A DNA stretch of 64,000 nt from Salarchaeum japonicum (lineage in GTDB: Archaea; Halobacteriota; Halobacteria; Halobacteriales; Halobacteriaceae), in the NCBI RefSeq assembly GCF_020614395.1, contig NZ_CP085324.1, forward strand, positions 1,121,564 through 1,185,563, given 5' to 3'. This document shows positions 23,837 to 33,339 of this stretch, one piece after another. The notes below the pieces were generated by a model. That model saw only the letters and a program-made list of their open reading frames with translations, did no database searches and was not told the DNA's origin. The position numbers and the translations under genes are program-made. Positions within the stretch are counted from its first letter, which is position 1. Every line of letters begins with the position of its first letter.

Positions 23837-24712
23837 TCAGTAGTCGGCGGGCCCGGTTTTGTCGCCGTTCTCGTCGTATTCGTAGAAGCCGGTGCCGGTC
23901 TTCTTGCCGAGGTCGCCGGCCCGGACTTTGCGTTTGAGTATCTGCGGGGGTTTGAAGCGTTCGCCGAGTTCGTCGCGGAGGCTTTCGGCGATGTCGAGGC
24001 GGACGTCGAGGCCGACGAGGTCGGTGAGTTCGAGGGGGCCCATGGGGTGGTTGTAGCCCTCGCGCATGCCGGCGTCGATGTCGCCGGGGCTGGCGACGCC
24101 TTCTTCGACCATGCGGGCGGCTTCGAGGCCGAGCGCGACGCCGAGGCGGGAGGTGGCGAACCCGGGGGTGTCGCGGACGACGACGGCTTCCTTCCCGATG
24201 TCCTCGACGTAGTCGGTGGCGAACGCCTCGATGTCCTCGCTTGTCTGCTCCGCGACGACGACTTCCACGAGGTTCATCAGGTGTGGGGGGTTGAAGAAGT
24301 GGAGGCCGATGGCGCGGCTGGGGTCGTCGAGGGCGCTCGCGAGTTCGGTGACGGGGAGGCTGGACGTGTTGGAGCCGAGGACGGCGTCCGCGGGCGCGGC
24401 GGACTCGATGTCCGTGAACACGTCCTGCTTGAGTTCCATGTCCTCCGGGACGGCTTCGACGACGAGGTCGGCGTCCGCGACGGCGTCGTCGAGGTCGACG
24501 ATGCCGTCGATGCGGGCGAGCGCGGCGTCCCGCTCGCTCTCGCTGACTTTCCCGCGTTCGACGCCCTCCGCGAGCGTGTCCTCGATGCCGTCGATGCCGG
24601 CTTCGACGCGGTCTGCGTCGATGTCGCGGACGACCACGTCGTGGCCCGCCATCGCCGATACCTGTGCGATTCCGCTCCCCATCTGTCCCGCGCCGACGAC
24701 CGTTACGTGCAT
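23837..24712 (-). CDS. 3-hydroxyacyl-CoA dehydrogenase
   Basis: 291 residues. NAD-binding motif VVGAGQMGSGIAQ at the N-terminus, catalytic region GLHFFNPPHLMNLVEVV with the active-site His, and the C-terminal helical domain with NHPMGPLELTDLVGLD. It is the stand-alone dehydrogenase without a hydratase domain, oxidising 3-hydroxyacyl-CoA to 3-ketoacyl-CoA in fatty-acid or related acyl-CoA breakdown. It is convergent with tRNA-Trp, with 117 bp of sequence between them in which I see nothing. Confidence 0.95.
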   Translation of the reverse strand: MHVTVVGAGQMGSGIAQVSAMAGHDVVVRDIDADRVEAGIDGIEDTLAEGVERGKVSESERDAALARIDGIVDLDDAVADADLVVEAVPEDMELKQDVFTDIESAAPADAVLGSNTSSLPVTELASALDDPSRAIGLHFFNPPHLMNLVEVVVAEQTSEDIEAFATDYVEDIGKEAVVVRDTPGFATSRLGVALGLEAARMVEEGVASPGDIDAGMREGYNHPMGPLELTDLVGLDVRLDIAESLRDELGERFKPPQILKRKVRAGDLGKKTGTGFYEYDENGDKTGPADY

Positions 24713-24799
24713 GGCGTGGAGTGCGGGCGACGGTCACGAAAGCCGTTCGGTTCCGGGGAGAGCGAGATTTTATACGTCGCGGCTTCCTCGCTCTCGTGT

Positions 24800-26938
24800 A
24801 TGGATTCACGTACGGTCGAGCGCGTGCGGTCGTGGGAGTCGGTGTCCGTCACCGACGGCTACCGCGGCCTGCACGGGCTCGCTGACCGAGAGTTCTCGGG
24901 TGCCGTCGTGGCGGACGACACGTGGCTGTTCATGTTGAACGGCCGCGTCGTGGGGGTGTTCGAGGGGAGTATCGAGGACGTCGAGGACGCCTCGCTGGAC
25001 GTCTACGAGGCACCGCATCTCTCGCTGCCGCTGTTGTTCGCGATGCAGGAACGCGGCGGGGAGACGCAGGCGACCTACTACACGAACGACACGCCGCTCT
25101 CGGAGACGGACGCGACGCTCGCGGACGCGGGGTTCACGGGCTACGTCGAACTCTCCGAGAACGTGCTCTCCGGCGACTACTACACGGCCTACTACGGCGG
25201 CCGGTCGCTGAGCGCGGCGTTCGTCGGGTCGAGCGAGGAGCTCGTCACCGGCGACGAGGCGTTCGAGCGCGCGGACGACGAGGTCGGGCTCTACGAGGTC
25301 GTGAAGGTCGATATCGACGTGACCGACGTGCCCGAACCCGCGGAACCCGAACCGGAAGACGAGTCTGACGTCGCGGTCGCCGGCGGAGCGGCGGACGAGA
25401 CGGAGACCGCCGAGCCGACGCCCGACGCCGCGGCGGACGTGGACGCCGCGGACGAACCCGAGAACCCAGTCCAGGACGCCGATACGGACGACGCGGCGGT
25501 CGAGCCTGACGCGTCCGCGGAGCGCGCGGTGAAGACGCCGGAGGAACCGACTGCGGACGCGACCGCCGACGAGCCGACCGCCGACGAACCGGCGATTTCG
25601 GAGGCTGAAGCGGACGCGAGCGCGGAGGCGTCGGCCGACGCGGACGCGGCGTCCGAGCCCGAGCAGACCGCGGACAGGGAGCGCGACCCGCCGGCGGAGC
25701 GGCCGTCACCGGAGCGCCCGGAGTCCGAGGGCGTGGCGGAGTCGCCGTCGGCGCGCGCGGTGGACGACACCGCCGCGGAGGACGGCGTGTTCTCGGAGGA
25801 GGCCGAGTGGCGGGAGACGACGACCGTTCCCTCCCTCGACCCGGAGAAAGCGGCGTCACGGCCGAGTTCGGGCGCGTCGTCGGGCGCGACCGCGTCCCAG
25901 CGCACCGAGCGGAAGGCGGCACAGCAGACGGTCGCGCGGCGCTCCCAGTCGAACCGGCAGTCCGCGTCGGCGTCGTCCGAGCAGGTGGCGACGCTGAAGG
26001 AGGCGGTCGCGGCGCGCGAGGAACGCATCGAGGAACTCGAATCGCGCGCGGCGGACGCCGAGAGCGAGGCGGAGGAACTCCGGACGGAAGTCGCGGAACT
26101 CCGCGACGAACGCGACGCGCTCCGGAACGAAATCGAGGAACTGCGCGCCGACCTCGAAACCGCGCGCGAACGCGCCGAAACCGCGAACGCGAGCGCGACC
26201 GAGGACGCCGCGCCGTCCGACCGGACGCCCGCGGAGGCGCTCGCCGGCACGAACCTCTTCGTCCGATACGGGTCGAAGGCCGACCCGACCCTGGACGCCG
26301 TCGCGAACGGCGACGCGAGCGCGGAGGCCGTGAACGCGAACCTGCGGCTCGAACACCACACGCAGTTCGACGCCAGCGAGACGACCGTGAACGGCGACCC
26401 CTTCGACGACTTCCTCGAAGGCACGGCCGCCTACCGGTTCGTCTCCTGGGTCGTCCGCGACCTCCCCTACGAACTCCTCGACACCGGCCGAACGAATGGC
26501 CTGGCGGACGTGTTCGACGCGCTTCCCGACATCGACCGCGCCGAACTCGACGGCACCATCTCCGTCCGGGACGAGGAGGGCGAGGAACTGCGCTCGACGT
26601 TCGACGTGGTGCTCCGCGACCGCATGGGCAACCCCCTGCTGGTCGCCGAACTCAACCCCGAACGCGACCCCGTGACGGGCGACGAGATGACCGGTCTCGT
26701 GGAGAACGCAGAAGTCGTCGCGGACGCGCAGGACACGCTCGGCGGCGCGTTCTACGTCACCGCGTCCTTCTTCGAACCGGACGCCCTGGAGGCGGCGAAG
26801 GACGCGACGGACGGCGGCGGGTTCCTCTCACGCAGTGACAAGGAGAGTTACGTCAAAGTCGCTCGGAAGTCGGGCTTCCACCTCTGTCTGGTCGAGGACA
26901 GAAACGAGACGTTCCACGTGACGGTTCCCGAACTCTAA
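24800..26938 (+). CDS. Large acidic coiled-coil protein of unknown function
   Basis: 712 residues from ATG 24800 (MDSRTVERVRSWESV). Regions: a globular N-domain (~1-170, with TWLFMLNGRVVGVFEG and YTAYYGG), an extremely acidic Ala/Asp/Glu/Pro linker (~176-330), a Ser/Gln/Arg-rich stretch, a strong heptad coiled coil (~394-463, AREERIEELESRA...), and a globular C-domain (~480-712, with TNLFVRYGSKADPT and FYVTASFFEPDALEAAK). The C-domain has hints of a restriction-endonuclease-like or regulator fold (FDVVLRDRMGNPLLVAEL) but no confirmed active site. Longer upstream frame is antisense to the dehydrogenase. Possibly a haloarchaeal-specific scaffold. Confidence 0.8.
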   Translation: MDSRTVERVRSWESVSVTDGYRGLHGLADREFSGAVVADDTWLFMLNGRVVGVFEGSIEDVEDASLDVYEAPHLSLPLLFAMQERGGETQATYYTNDTPLSETDATLADAGFTGYVELSENVLSGDYYTAYYGGRSLSAAFVGSSEELVTGDEAFERADDEVGLYEVVKVDIDVTDVPEPAEPEPEDESDVAVAGGAADETETAEPTPDAAADVDAADEPENPVQDADTDDAAVEPDASAERAVKTPEEPTADATADEPTADEPAISEAEADASAEASADADAASEPEQTADRERDPPAERPSPERPESEGVAESPSARAVDDTAAEDGVFSEEAEWRETTTVPSLDPEKAASRPSSGASSGATASQRTERKAAQQTVARRSQSNRQSASASSEQVATLKEAVAAREERIEELESRAADAESEAEELRTEVAELRDERDALRNEIEELRADLETARERAETANASATEDAAPSDRTPAEALAGTNLFVRYGSKADPTLDAVANGDASAEAVNANLRLEHHTQFDASETTVNGDPFDDFLEGTAAYRFVSWVVRDLPYELLDTGRTNGLADVFDALPDIDRAELDGTISVRDEEGEELRSTFDVVLRDRMGNPLLVAELNPERDPVTGDEMTGLVENAEVVADAQDTLGGAFYVTASFFEPDALEAAKDATDGGGFLSRSDKESYVKVARKSGFHLCLVEDRNETFHVTVPEL

Positions 26939-27237
26939 ACTTCGGCTTCCTCGGTGTCGATTTTCATCGATTCGAGCTTCCCGATGATTTCGTCCACTTT
27001 GTCGTCGAGTTCCTCGACGAACTCCTCCGTCCGCTCGGTGGTAATCGCGCCCTGGCTGGACGCCTCGATGAGGTCTTCCTCTTCGAGCACGCGAAGGCTG
27101 TACCGCACCTTGTGGTGGGGGTAGCCGGTCTCGTTCGACATCTTCACGATGCCGATGGGTTCGCGTTCGAGAACCATCCGGAGGACTTGGAGGTGGCGTT
27201 CGAGCATGTCGACTTCCTTCTCAAGGCGGTCTATCAT
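26935..27237 (-). CDS. Winged-helix transcriptional regulator, ArsR/MarR-like
   Basis: 100 residues starting at ATG 27237 (MIDRLEKEVDML). Helix 1 is amphipathic and probably dimerises; the wHTH follows (IGIVKMSNETGYPHHKVRYSLRVLEEEDLIEASSQGAIT), with a C-terminal coiled helix. No ligand-binding domain. It ends with a 4-bp interlocked stop against the large coiled-coil gene. A dyad around its promoter (27259-27283) could be its own operator. It is divergent from purA, so regulation of purA is conceivable but unproven. Confidence 0.85.
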   Translation of the reverse strand: MIDRLEKEVDMLERHLQVLRMVLEREPIGIVKMSNETGYPHHKVRYSLRVLEEEDLIEASSQGAITTERTEEFVEELDDKVDEIIGKLESMKIDTEEAEV

Positions 27238-27258
27238 GGCATTTGTTAACTTGTCTTT

Positions 27259-27283
27259 GCGGAGTTTAAAGGTTACTCTCCGC
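27259..27283 (-). promoter_or_regulatory. Dyad GCGGAG...CTCCGC overlapping the regulator's TATA region
   Basis: Six-base arms GCGGAG (27259-27264) and CTCCGC (27278-27283) flank TTTAAAGGTTA; the TTTAAA is a plausible TATA box for the winged-helix gene starting at 27237. Suits autoregulation; not proven. Confidence 0.4.
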
Positions 27284-27468
27284 GAACGCCCGCCCTCTCT
27301 CAATTCGAACGCTTCGATACGCCCCAGTATAACCGTTTTGGGCGCTCCGCGTGGCGTTGGTAGGACGTGCGCACAACTACGCCGTCACGGATTCAGTCCG
27401 GCACGAACGTGCGCATTTTCGGCGTCGAATCCGTAATCTGTTTACCCGGGGCGCGGAACTGTTCGACC

Positions 27469-28848
27469 ATGACCGTCACCATCGTCGGCGCCCAACTGGG
27501 CGACGAAGGGAAGGGCGGCGTCGTCGACATCTTCGGCGACGCCGTCGACGTCGTCGCGCGCTACCAGGGCGGCGACAACGCAGGCCACACCGTCGTCCAC
27601 GAGGGCGACGAGTACAAGCTCTCGCTCGTCCCGTCCGGTGCCGTCCGCGGGAAGACCGGCGTCCTCGGGAACGGCTGCGTCGTCAACCCCCGCACGCTGT
27701 TCGACGAACTCGACGCGCTCCGCGAGCGCGGCCTCGACCCCGACGTTCGCGTCGCCAAGCGCGCGCACGTCATCCTCCCCTACCACCGCGTCCTCGACGG
27801 CATCGAGGAGGAAGCGAAGAGCGAGGACGACCAGGAAGTCGGCACCACGGGCCGCGGCATCGGCCCGACCTACGAGGACAAGGCCGGCCGCCGCGGCGTC
27901 CGCGTCGGCGACCTCCTCGACCCCGACGTGCTCCGCGACCGCCTCGAATACGTCGTCCCCCAGAAGCGCGCCATCGTCGAGAACGTCTACGGCCTCGACG
28001 TAACCGACCTCGACGACCCCGACGCGTTCGACGTGGACGCGCTCCACGACGAGTACACCGCGGTCGGCGAGCGCCTCGCGGAGAACGACATGGCCGTGAA
28101 CGCGGGCGAGTTCCTCGCGAGCGCCATCGACGACGGCGAGAACGTGATGATGGAGGGCGCGCAGGGCACCATCATCGACATCGACCACGGCAACTACCCC
28201 TACGTCACGTCCTCCAACCCCACCGCGGGCGGCGCGGCGACCGGCACCGGCCTCAGCCCCGGCGTCGTCGGGACAGGCGAAGTCGTGGGCATCGTCAAGA
28301 GCTACCTCACCCGGGTCGGGAGCGGCCCGATGCCCACCGAACTCGGCGGCGTCGAGGGCGACACGCCCGGCTACGACGAACAGGGCGCGGGCGAAAACGA
28401 GGAACTCGCGACCTACATCCGCGAGGAGGGCGGCGAGTACGGCACCGTCACCGGCCGCCCGCGCCGCGTCGCCTGGCTCGACATGCCGATGCTCCGGCAC
28501 GCCGCGCGCGCGAACGGCTTCACGGGCTTCGTCCTCAACCACCTCGACGTGCTCGCCGGCCTGGACGAAGTCGCGGTCGGGCACGCCTACGAACTCGACG
28601 GCGACGTGCTGGAGACGATGCCCGCCACGACCGAGGAGTGGGCGCGCTGCGAGCCCGTCTACGAGACGTTCGACGGCTGGCCCGAGGTCGACTGGGAGAC
28701 CGTCGCGAGCGAGGGCTACGACGCCCTTCCCGCGAACGCTCAGACCTACGTCGAGTACGTCGAGGAGGAACTCGGCGCGCCCGCGTACGCCATCGGCGTC
28801 GGCCCCGGCCGCGAGGAAACCGTCGTCCGCCACGACCCCTTCCAGTAG
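27469..28848 (+). CDS. purA: Adenylosuccinate synthetase
   Basis: 459 residues from ATG 27469, the canonical start: MTVTIVGAQLGDEGKGGVVD carries the GDEGKG P-loop and catalytic Asp. Further signatures are QGGDNAGHTVV, the TTGRGIGPTYEDKAGR loop and TSSNPTAGGAATGTGLSP. It condenses IMP with aspartate using GTP, the first step from IMP to AMP. It complements guaB in this window at the IMP branch point, but the two are not linked in an operon. An AT-rich CTGTTTACC box lies ~27-30 bp upstream. Confidence 0.97.
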   Translation: MTVTIVGAQLGDEGKGGVVDIFGDAVDVVARYQGGDNAGHTVVHEGDEYKLSLVPSGAVRGKTGVLGNGCVVNPRTLFDELDALRERGLDPDVRVAKRAHVILPYHRVLDGIEEEAKSEDDQEVGTTGRGIGPTYEDKAGRRGVRVGDLLDPDVLRDRLEYVVPQKRAIVENVYGLDVTDLDDPDAFDVDALHDEYTAVGERLAENDMAVNAGEFLASAIDDGENVMMEGAQGTIIDIDHGNYPYVTSSNPTAGGAATGTGLSPGVVGTGEVVGIVKSYLTRVGSGPMPTELGGVEGDTPGYDEQGAGENEELATYIREEGGEYGTVTGRPRRVAWLDMPMLRHAARANGFTGFVLNHLDVLAGLDEVAVGHAYELDGDVLETMPATTEEWARCEPVYETFDGWPEVDWETVASEGYDALPANAQTYVEYVEEELGAPAYAIGVGPGREETVVRHDPFQ

Positions 28849-28890
28849 TCGGCCCATACTTTTCTGAACCCCCGACCCCACGCCTCGTGT

Positions 28891-29937
28891 ATGCGACGGG
28901 GGGTCAGGGCCGCGCTCGGAATCAGCATCGCAGTCGCAACGCTCGCGTTACTCGTGAACGCAGTCGGCTGGAACGCGTTCGCGAACGGGCTCGAACGAGC
29001 GAACAAACCGCTGTACGCGCTCGCCGTCGTCGCGTCCGTCGGGTCGCTCCTCGCGTGGGCGCAAGTCGCGCGCCGCCTGTTCGACACCGTCGGCGGCCGC
29101 CTCGACGGCGTCGGGTTCCACACCGCCTACTTCTCCGGGTTGTTCGGGCGCGCCGTCCTCCCCGGCGGCCACGTCGGCGGCATCGGCATCGTCTCCTACG
29201 TCCTCTCCCGGTACGGCTCCGGCGAGTTCGAACGCCCGCTCGTCGCCATCTCCACCACCGAGTTCGCGAACAACGTCGCGTCCGCCACGCTCGCCACGTT
29301 CGGCCTCGCGTTCGTCCTCACCGTCGGCCACAGCAGCCTGCACGGCGTCGGGTTCGTCGCCGTCGTCGCCATCGCCGGCATGCTCGCCGCGCTCGTCGCC
29401 GCCTACGTCCTCATCGTTCGATTCGACGCCATCGGCCCCGTCGCGCACGCCCTCGCACGCGCCGTGCGCGCCACCGTCGGCCGCGTCTCCAGTCGTGTCC
29501 GTGACGCCGCCTCCGCCGAACGCGTCGCGGAGCGCGTCGAGCGCGCGAACGAGGTCGCACACACCCTCCGCGAGAACCCGCGCACGCTCGCGTCGGCGCT
29601 CGCGTTCAGCCACCTCGGCTGGGCGCTCTACGTCCTCCCGCTCTACCTCTGCCTGCGCGCGGTCGGCGTCCCCGTCGCCTACCCCACGCTCCTCTTCGTC
29701 GTTCCCATCGCCGGCCTCACCGCCGTCATCGGCACCCCGGGAGGCATCGGCGTCGTGGACTCCGCCATCACCGCACTCATCCTCGCGCTCACCCCGCACC
29801 CGGCGGGCCCCGTCGTCGTCGCCGCCCTCCTCTTCCGCGCCGCCGACTACGGCACCACCGTCCTCGTCGGCGGCCTCTCCGCGCTCTACCTCACCACGCT
29901 CGACGCCCCCAGCCCCGTCAGCGTCCTCCGCGAATAG
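28891..29937 (+). CDS. UPF0104/LPG-synthase-TM-like flippase-type membrane protein
   Basis: 348 residues with about eight membrane helices. The motif pattern (LPGGHVGGIGIVSYVLSRYG early, AGLTAVIGTPGGIGVVDSAITAL near the end) is that of the lysylphosphatidylglycerol synthase transmembrane family (AglD/UPF0104), whose members include lipid flippases and archaeal glycosylation-associated proteins. No cytosolic synthase domain is attached, so a lipid- or dolichol-translocation role is more likely than aminoacyl-lipid synthesis. Stands 42 bp after purA and may be read through from it. Confidence 0.82.
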   Translation: MRRGVRAALGISIAVATLALLVNAVGWNAFANGLERANKPLYALAVVASVGSLLAWAQVARRLFDTVGGRLDGVGFHTAYFSGLFGRAVLPGGHVGGIGIVSYVLSRYGSGEFERPLVAISTTEFANNVASATLATFGLAFVLTVGHSSLHGVGFVAVVAIAGMLAALVAAYVLIVRFDAIGPVAHALARAVRATVGRVSSRVRDAASAERVAERVERANEVAHTLRENPRTLASALAFSHLGWALYVLPLYLCLRAVGVPVAYPTLLFVVPIAGLTAVIGTPGGIGVVDSAITALILALTPHPAGPVVVAALLFRAADYGTTVLVGGLSALYLTTLDAPSPVSVLRE

Positions 29938-29979
29938 GGAACCCGCACGCTTTTGCCGGGCGCTCCCCACCACTCGCGT

Positions 29980-30168
29980 ATGAAGGAAGACCTCCTGGAC
30001 ATCGTCTGCTGTCCGCTCGACAAACACGACCTCGAACTCGACATCGACGAGGAGGAGGACGACGACATCGTCTCGGGCACGCTCACGTGCACCGAGTGCG
30101 GCGAAGCCTACCCCATCGAGGACGGCATCCCGAACCTCCTCCCGCCGGACATGCGGGAAGCAGCCTAG
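29980..30168 (+). CDS. Trm112-like methyltransferase activator
   Basis: 62 residues from ATG 29980. KEDLLDIVCCPLDKHDLEL then TCTECGEAYPIEDGIPNLLP are the two halves of a Trm112 zinc-knuckle fold. Archaeal Trm112 binds and stabilises several methyltransferases acting on tRNA, rRNA and release factors. The protein is full length. A -30 TTTTGCC patch precedes the ATG. Confidence 0.9.
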   Translation: MKEDLLDIVCCPLDKHDLELDIDEEEDDDIVSGTLTCTECGEAYPIEDGIPNLLPPDMREAA

Positions 30169-30199
30169 AGCTTTTTCCCTCGGGCCACGAAGCGAGCGT

Positions 30200-30751
30200 G
30201 TGGCCGACACTCTCACGGTACGCGTGAACGCCGACGGCCCGCACTCCGTGAGCGCCGACGCAAGCGACTTCGAGACCACGGGGTCGTTCTCGCTCGTGCT
30301 CGACAACGACGGGTCGCCCGCGCACGTCCACGTCCGCCTGGACGACGCCCTCCGCCGGGTCGCCGCGCTCGACGACACCAACCACTACGTCGACCGGAAC
30401 GCCACGACCATCGTGGACATCGAGATTCTCGACGGCCCGCGGCCCGTCTCCGGCACGCTCACCGTCTTCACTGGCTACGGCTCCGAGTCCGTCGAGGTGC
30501 CCGTCAGAATCGAGGAACCGTCGGAGACGAGCGAGGGCGTCGCCGTCGGCGAAGACCTCGCGCACAAACCGAGCCGGGAGCCGGACGCGTCCCCCGAAAC
30601 GCTCGTCGTTCCCGGCGTCGTCGCCGCGACGGGCGTGCTGTCCGCCGCGCTCGCGCTCGTCTTCCTCACCGGCGTCGTCGCGCTGTTCGTCGCGGGCGTC
30701 GCGCTCGTCGGCGGCCTCGCGATGGCGGGCTTCCTCCTGCGCGCCACCTAG
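30200..30751 (+). CDS. Membrane-anchored protein with beta-rich extracellular-type domain (haloarchaeal, unknown)
   Basis: 183 residues from GTG 30200. Residues 1-110 are a beta-sandwich-like region (NADGPHSVSADASDFETTGSFSLVLDND...), and residues ~132-183 form two hydrophobic helices. No signal peptide is visible, so the first domain would be cytoplasmic or exported by another route. Looks like the haloarchaeal DUF7524-type small membrane proteins, but I am not certain of that family. Interlocks its stop by 4 bp with the DR2241-like gene. Confidence 0.7.
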   Translation: MADTLTVRVNADGPHSVSADASDFETTGSFSLVLDNDGSPAHVHVRLDDALRRVAALDDTNHYVDRNATTIVDIEILDGPRPVSGTLTVFTGYGSESVEVPVRIEEPSETSEGVAVGEDLAHKPSREPDASPETLVVPGVVAATGVLSAALALVFLTGVVALFVAGVALVGGLAMAGFLLRAT

Positions 30752-31818
30752 TCGTCGTACGTCGGCGTTCCCGACAGGCCGCGGTCGTCCATCTGCTTCG
30801 CGCGGAGGTAGCGCGCCCGATACCGGTTCGCGCCGTCGTTCACGTCCGCCTCCCGTATCTCGTCCGTGCGGACGTCCGCGACCGCGCCGATGATGTCCTC
30901 GACCTGTTCTTTCTCCGTCGGCGTGAGTTCGAACGTGTACTCGCGCTCCTCGTCGCGTTCGAGCGTGACGAACTTCCGCGCCGCCGCGACGAACAGCGAA
31001 CACGGCTCCCGGCACGGGAACGCGCCCTCACCCCCGGGAGTGTCGATTTCGGTGTCCTCGTCGTACTCCCACTCCCGGCGCTTCAGGCACTGCGAGTCCA
31101 CGCAACACGCCTCGGTCGCCCACTCCAGCTGTTCGGGCGTGAGCTGGCTCACAATCTCGTAGATGCCGGACTGGCGCTCCGCGGCCTCCCGGTAGTGCGT
31201 CACGTCCAACTCGCCCTCCCGTTCGCGGTGCCAGTTCGCCACCGTCGCCGGGTAGACGAAGTCCACCGTCCGCACCAACTCCTCGCCGCTGAGGCCCGTG
31301 AACACCCAGCCGTGCGGCAGGCTCGGCGCGGTCGAGAGCGGGCGGTACTTCCCGTCGTCGTCGTGCTTCACGAGCTGTCGGGCGTCCAGCGGGTCGGTGT
31401 AGGATTCGAGGTCGTCCTCCCCCGCGTCCTCGTGATGGCAGACCTCGTAGACGTGCTCGCCGTCGCGGATGCGCGCGGTGACGAGGAGTTCGCCCCACTC
31501 CCGAGTGAGGCCCTCAGTGCGGAGCGCGTCGAGGCGCTCGGGCACGGTGTCGTCGCCGTTCGCGTGCTCCACCCACCGGAGGAACGCCCGGCGGGGCGTG
31601 CCGTCGCCCGCGACCTCGTGCTGCCAGTAGTACCAGTTCGCGACGTACTCGTTGCCCGTCGCGGCGTCGCCGAGTTCGTCCGTCGAGAGGCCGCGGTGGC
31701 TCTCCGCGGGCGTCTCGAACCGATAGCCGTACGTCGTGTCCTCGACGTGGAGACCGTCGAATTCGACGCCGTCGGTGGCGGCGTCGATGAGCGCCGCGAC
31801 CTGCACGGTCTCGCTCAC
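30748..31818 (-). CDS. DR2241-family Fe-S protein, partner of CbiX
   Basis: 356 residues from GTG 31818. Cysteines cluster in C-C-x4-C (ACCVDSQC) and, 29 residues later, C-x3-C (FPCREPC), which fits the 4Fe-4S site of the DR2241 fold. The N-terminal half (~1-200) is the stabilising domain of that family. DR2241 genes are found next to or fused with CbiX, the cobalt chelatase of anaerobic cobalamin synthesis. Here the start overlaps the cbiX stop, so the two are coupled. The enzymatic role is not established. Confidence 0.8.
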   Translation of the reverse strand: MSETVQVAALIDAATDGVEFDGLHVEDTTYGYRFETPAESHRGLSTDELGDAATGNEYVANWYYWQHEVAGDGTPRRAFLRWVEHANGDDTVPERLDALRTEGLTREWGELLVTARIRDGEHVYEVCHHEDAGEDDLESYTDPLDARQLVKHDDDGKYRPLSTAPSLPHGWVFTGLSGEELVRTVDFVYPATVANWHREREGELDVTHYREAAERQSGIYEIVSQLTPEQLEWATEACCVDSQCLKRREWEYDEDTEIDTPGGEGAFPCREPCSLFVAAARKFVTLERDEEREYTFELTPTEKEQVEDIIGAVADVRTDEIREADVNDGANRYRARYLRAKQMDDRGLSGTPTYDD

Positions 31819-32696
31819 TAGTCGCTCACCGCGTTCACGCCGCCGGTCTCCTCGCGAACCTCCGCGATGGCCTGCTCGACGGCCGCGCCCGCGTCGCCCG
31901 CGCGCTCCAGAATCACGTCAGCGACCAGGGGTTCCGTGCCGACCGCGCCCGCGTACCAGATGCGGTGGCCGTCCACGGTCTCCGGAACCTCCCAGCCGGT
32001 TCGGTAGTCCTCGGTGATGCCCATGTCCTCCGGGATGTCCTCCTGCGTGTGGAAGCCGTCAGCGACGAACAGCGGGACGACGACGATGTCGGGCGCGTCG
32101 AAGAACTCCGTCACGTCGTCCACCTCGGGGTCTTCGTCCATGAACACCGCCTGCACCTCGTCGAACCGCCCGCGCTCGCGGATTCGGTCGGCGTGATAGT
32201 AGATGGCCTTCGCCGAGTTCTCGTTACGCTCCGTGCCGTGCCCGACGACCGCGAGACCGAACCCCTCGCCCACGTCGTCGTCGCCCGTGACCGACTTCGC
32301 GCGCTGAACGATGACGTCGCTCATCGAATCGTGCGTCCCGACCGGCCCGCAGTAGTGAATCGTCTTCCCCACGTCCGTCGCGTCGAGCGTGACGTGGTCG
32401 GCGTCCGTCCCGTCGGACTCCCAGTCCTCCACGCTCCACTCCTCCAGGCGGAGCTCGCGCGGAATCACTTGCTCCGTGAAGTAGCCCTCGCTCACGAACA
32501 GCGGCACGACGAACACCTCCTCTGATTCGAGCGTCCGCAACACCTCCCGGAACGAGGGTTCCTCCTTCCAGAACGCCTCCCTGACCTCGTCGAACGCTCC
32601 GGTCGCGCGAATCGTGTCCGCGTGCGTGAACGCGGGTTCGCTCGACCCCGGGTTCAGGTGCGAGCCGTGACCGACGATGACGAGCGCCTGACTCAT
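31818..32696 (-). CDS. cbiX: Sirohydrochlorin cobaltochelatase, two-domain CbiX
   Basis: 292 residues built of two CbiX/chelatase repeats: VIVGHGSHLNPGSS at the N-terminus (metal-binding His) and VVGHGTERNENS in the second half. It inserts Co(II) into sirohydrochlorin, an early step of cobamide synthesis. Related chelatases can insert Fe or Ni instead; specificity is not visible from sequence. It is the first gene of a two-gene minus operon. Confidence 0.87.
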   Translation of the reverse strand: MSQALVIVGHGSHLNPGSSEPAFTHADTIRATGAFDEVREAFWKEEPSFREVLRTLESEEVFVVPLFVSEGYFTEQVIPRELRLEEWSVEDWESDGTDADHVTLDATDVGKTIHYCGPVGTHDSMSDVIVQRAKSVTGDDDVGEGFGLAVVGHGTERNENSAKAIYYHADRIRERGRFDEVQAVFMDEDPEVDDVTEFFDAPDIVVVPLFVADGFHTQEDIPEDMGITEDYRTGWEVPETVDGHRIWYAGAVGTEPLVADVILERAGDAGAAVEQAIAEVREETGGVNAVSD

Positions 32697-32796
32697 GTGT
32701 GGATGAAGGAACGCGTCGGTCTTAGTGACTTCGCAACCATCGAGCGTTCCCGGAACACGGGAAGGCTTTTCGTCGCGCCGTGACTCCCCTCGGGCG

Positions 32797-33285
32797 ATGC
32801 CTTCGCTCGCGGAACGAACCCGGACTGCGGTGGACGCCCGTCCGTTCCTCCGGACGGCGCTCGCGGCGGGCGTGGTGAACTACGCCGCCGCCGCCCGCCT
32901 GCTCGACATCGAGGGGGAACAGGACGCGGTGGCGACCGCGCTCCGCCGGTACGCCGCCGACCTCACGCACACGACCGAGGCGGCGGACGCGACGGTGCGG
33001 ATGGAGAGCGGCCTCGGCGAGAGCGACACCGGGATGCTCGCGGTGAACGACACCGCGTACGCGTCCGGCGCGGGGTCGCTGACGGGCGTCGTCGCGACCG
33101 GCGGCGGCGTGGATGCGCGAGCGACGGCGACAGTACTCGCCCGCCTCGACGCCGCCGGTATCGCGCCCGAGGCCGCCGGGTACGCCGACGGCTCGCTCGT
33201 CGTCGTGGTCGAACGTCGGGACGGCGCGACCGCCTTGCGGGCGGTGGAAGACGCGCTCGCCGCCCTCGAACGCGTGGACTCCTGA
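32797..33285 (+). CDS. 162-aa haloarchaeal protein of unknown function
   Basis: From ATG 32797 (MPSLAERTRTAVDARPFLR). N-terminal half is helical (ALAAGVVNYAAAARLLDIEGEQDAVATALRRYAADL), resembling a helix-turn-helix; the C-terminal half (TGVVATGGGVDARATATVLARLDAAGIAPEAAGYADGSLVVVVERRD) has a beta-alpha-beta pattern like an ACT domain. This would suit an amino-acid- or ligand-sensing regulator, but there is no close named family that I recognise. It lies 54 bp before cysS on the same strand. Confidence 0.72.
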   Translation: MPSLAERTRTAVDARPFLRTALAAGVVNYAAAARLLDIEGEQDAVATALRRYAADLTHTTEAADATVRMESGLGESDTGMLAVNDTAYASGAGSLTGVVATGGGVDARATATVLARLDAAGIAPEAAGYADGSLVVVVERRDGATALRAVEDALAALERVDS

Positions 33286-33339
33286 CAACGCCTGACGCGT
33301 ATTCGGTGATTTAAGAACGGGGGCGGCGTACGGCCCCCT

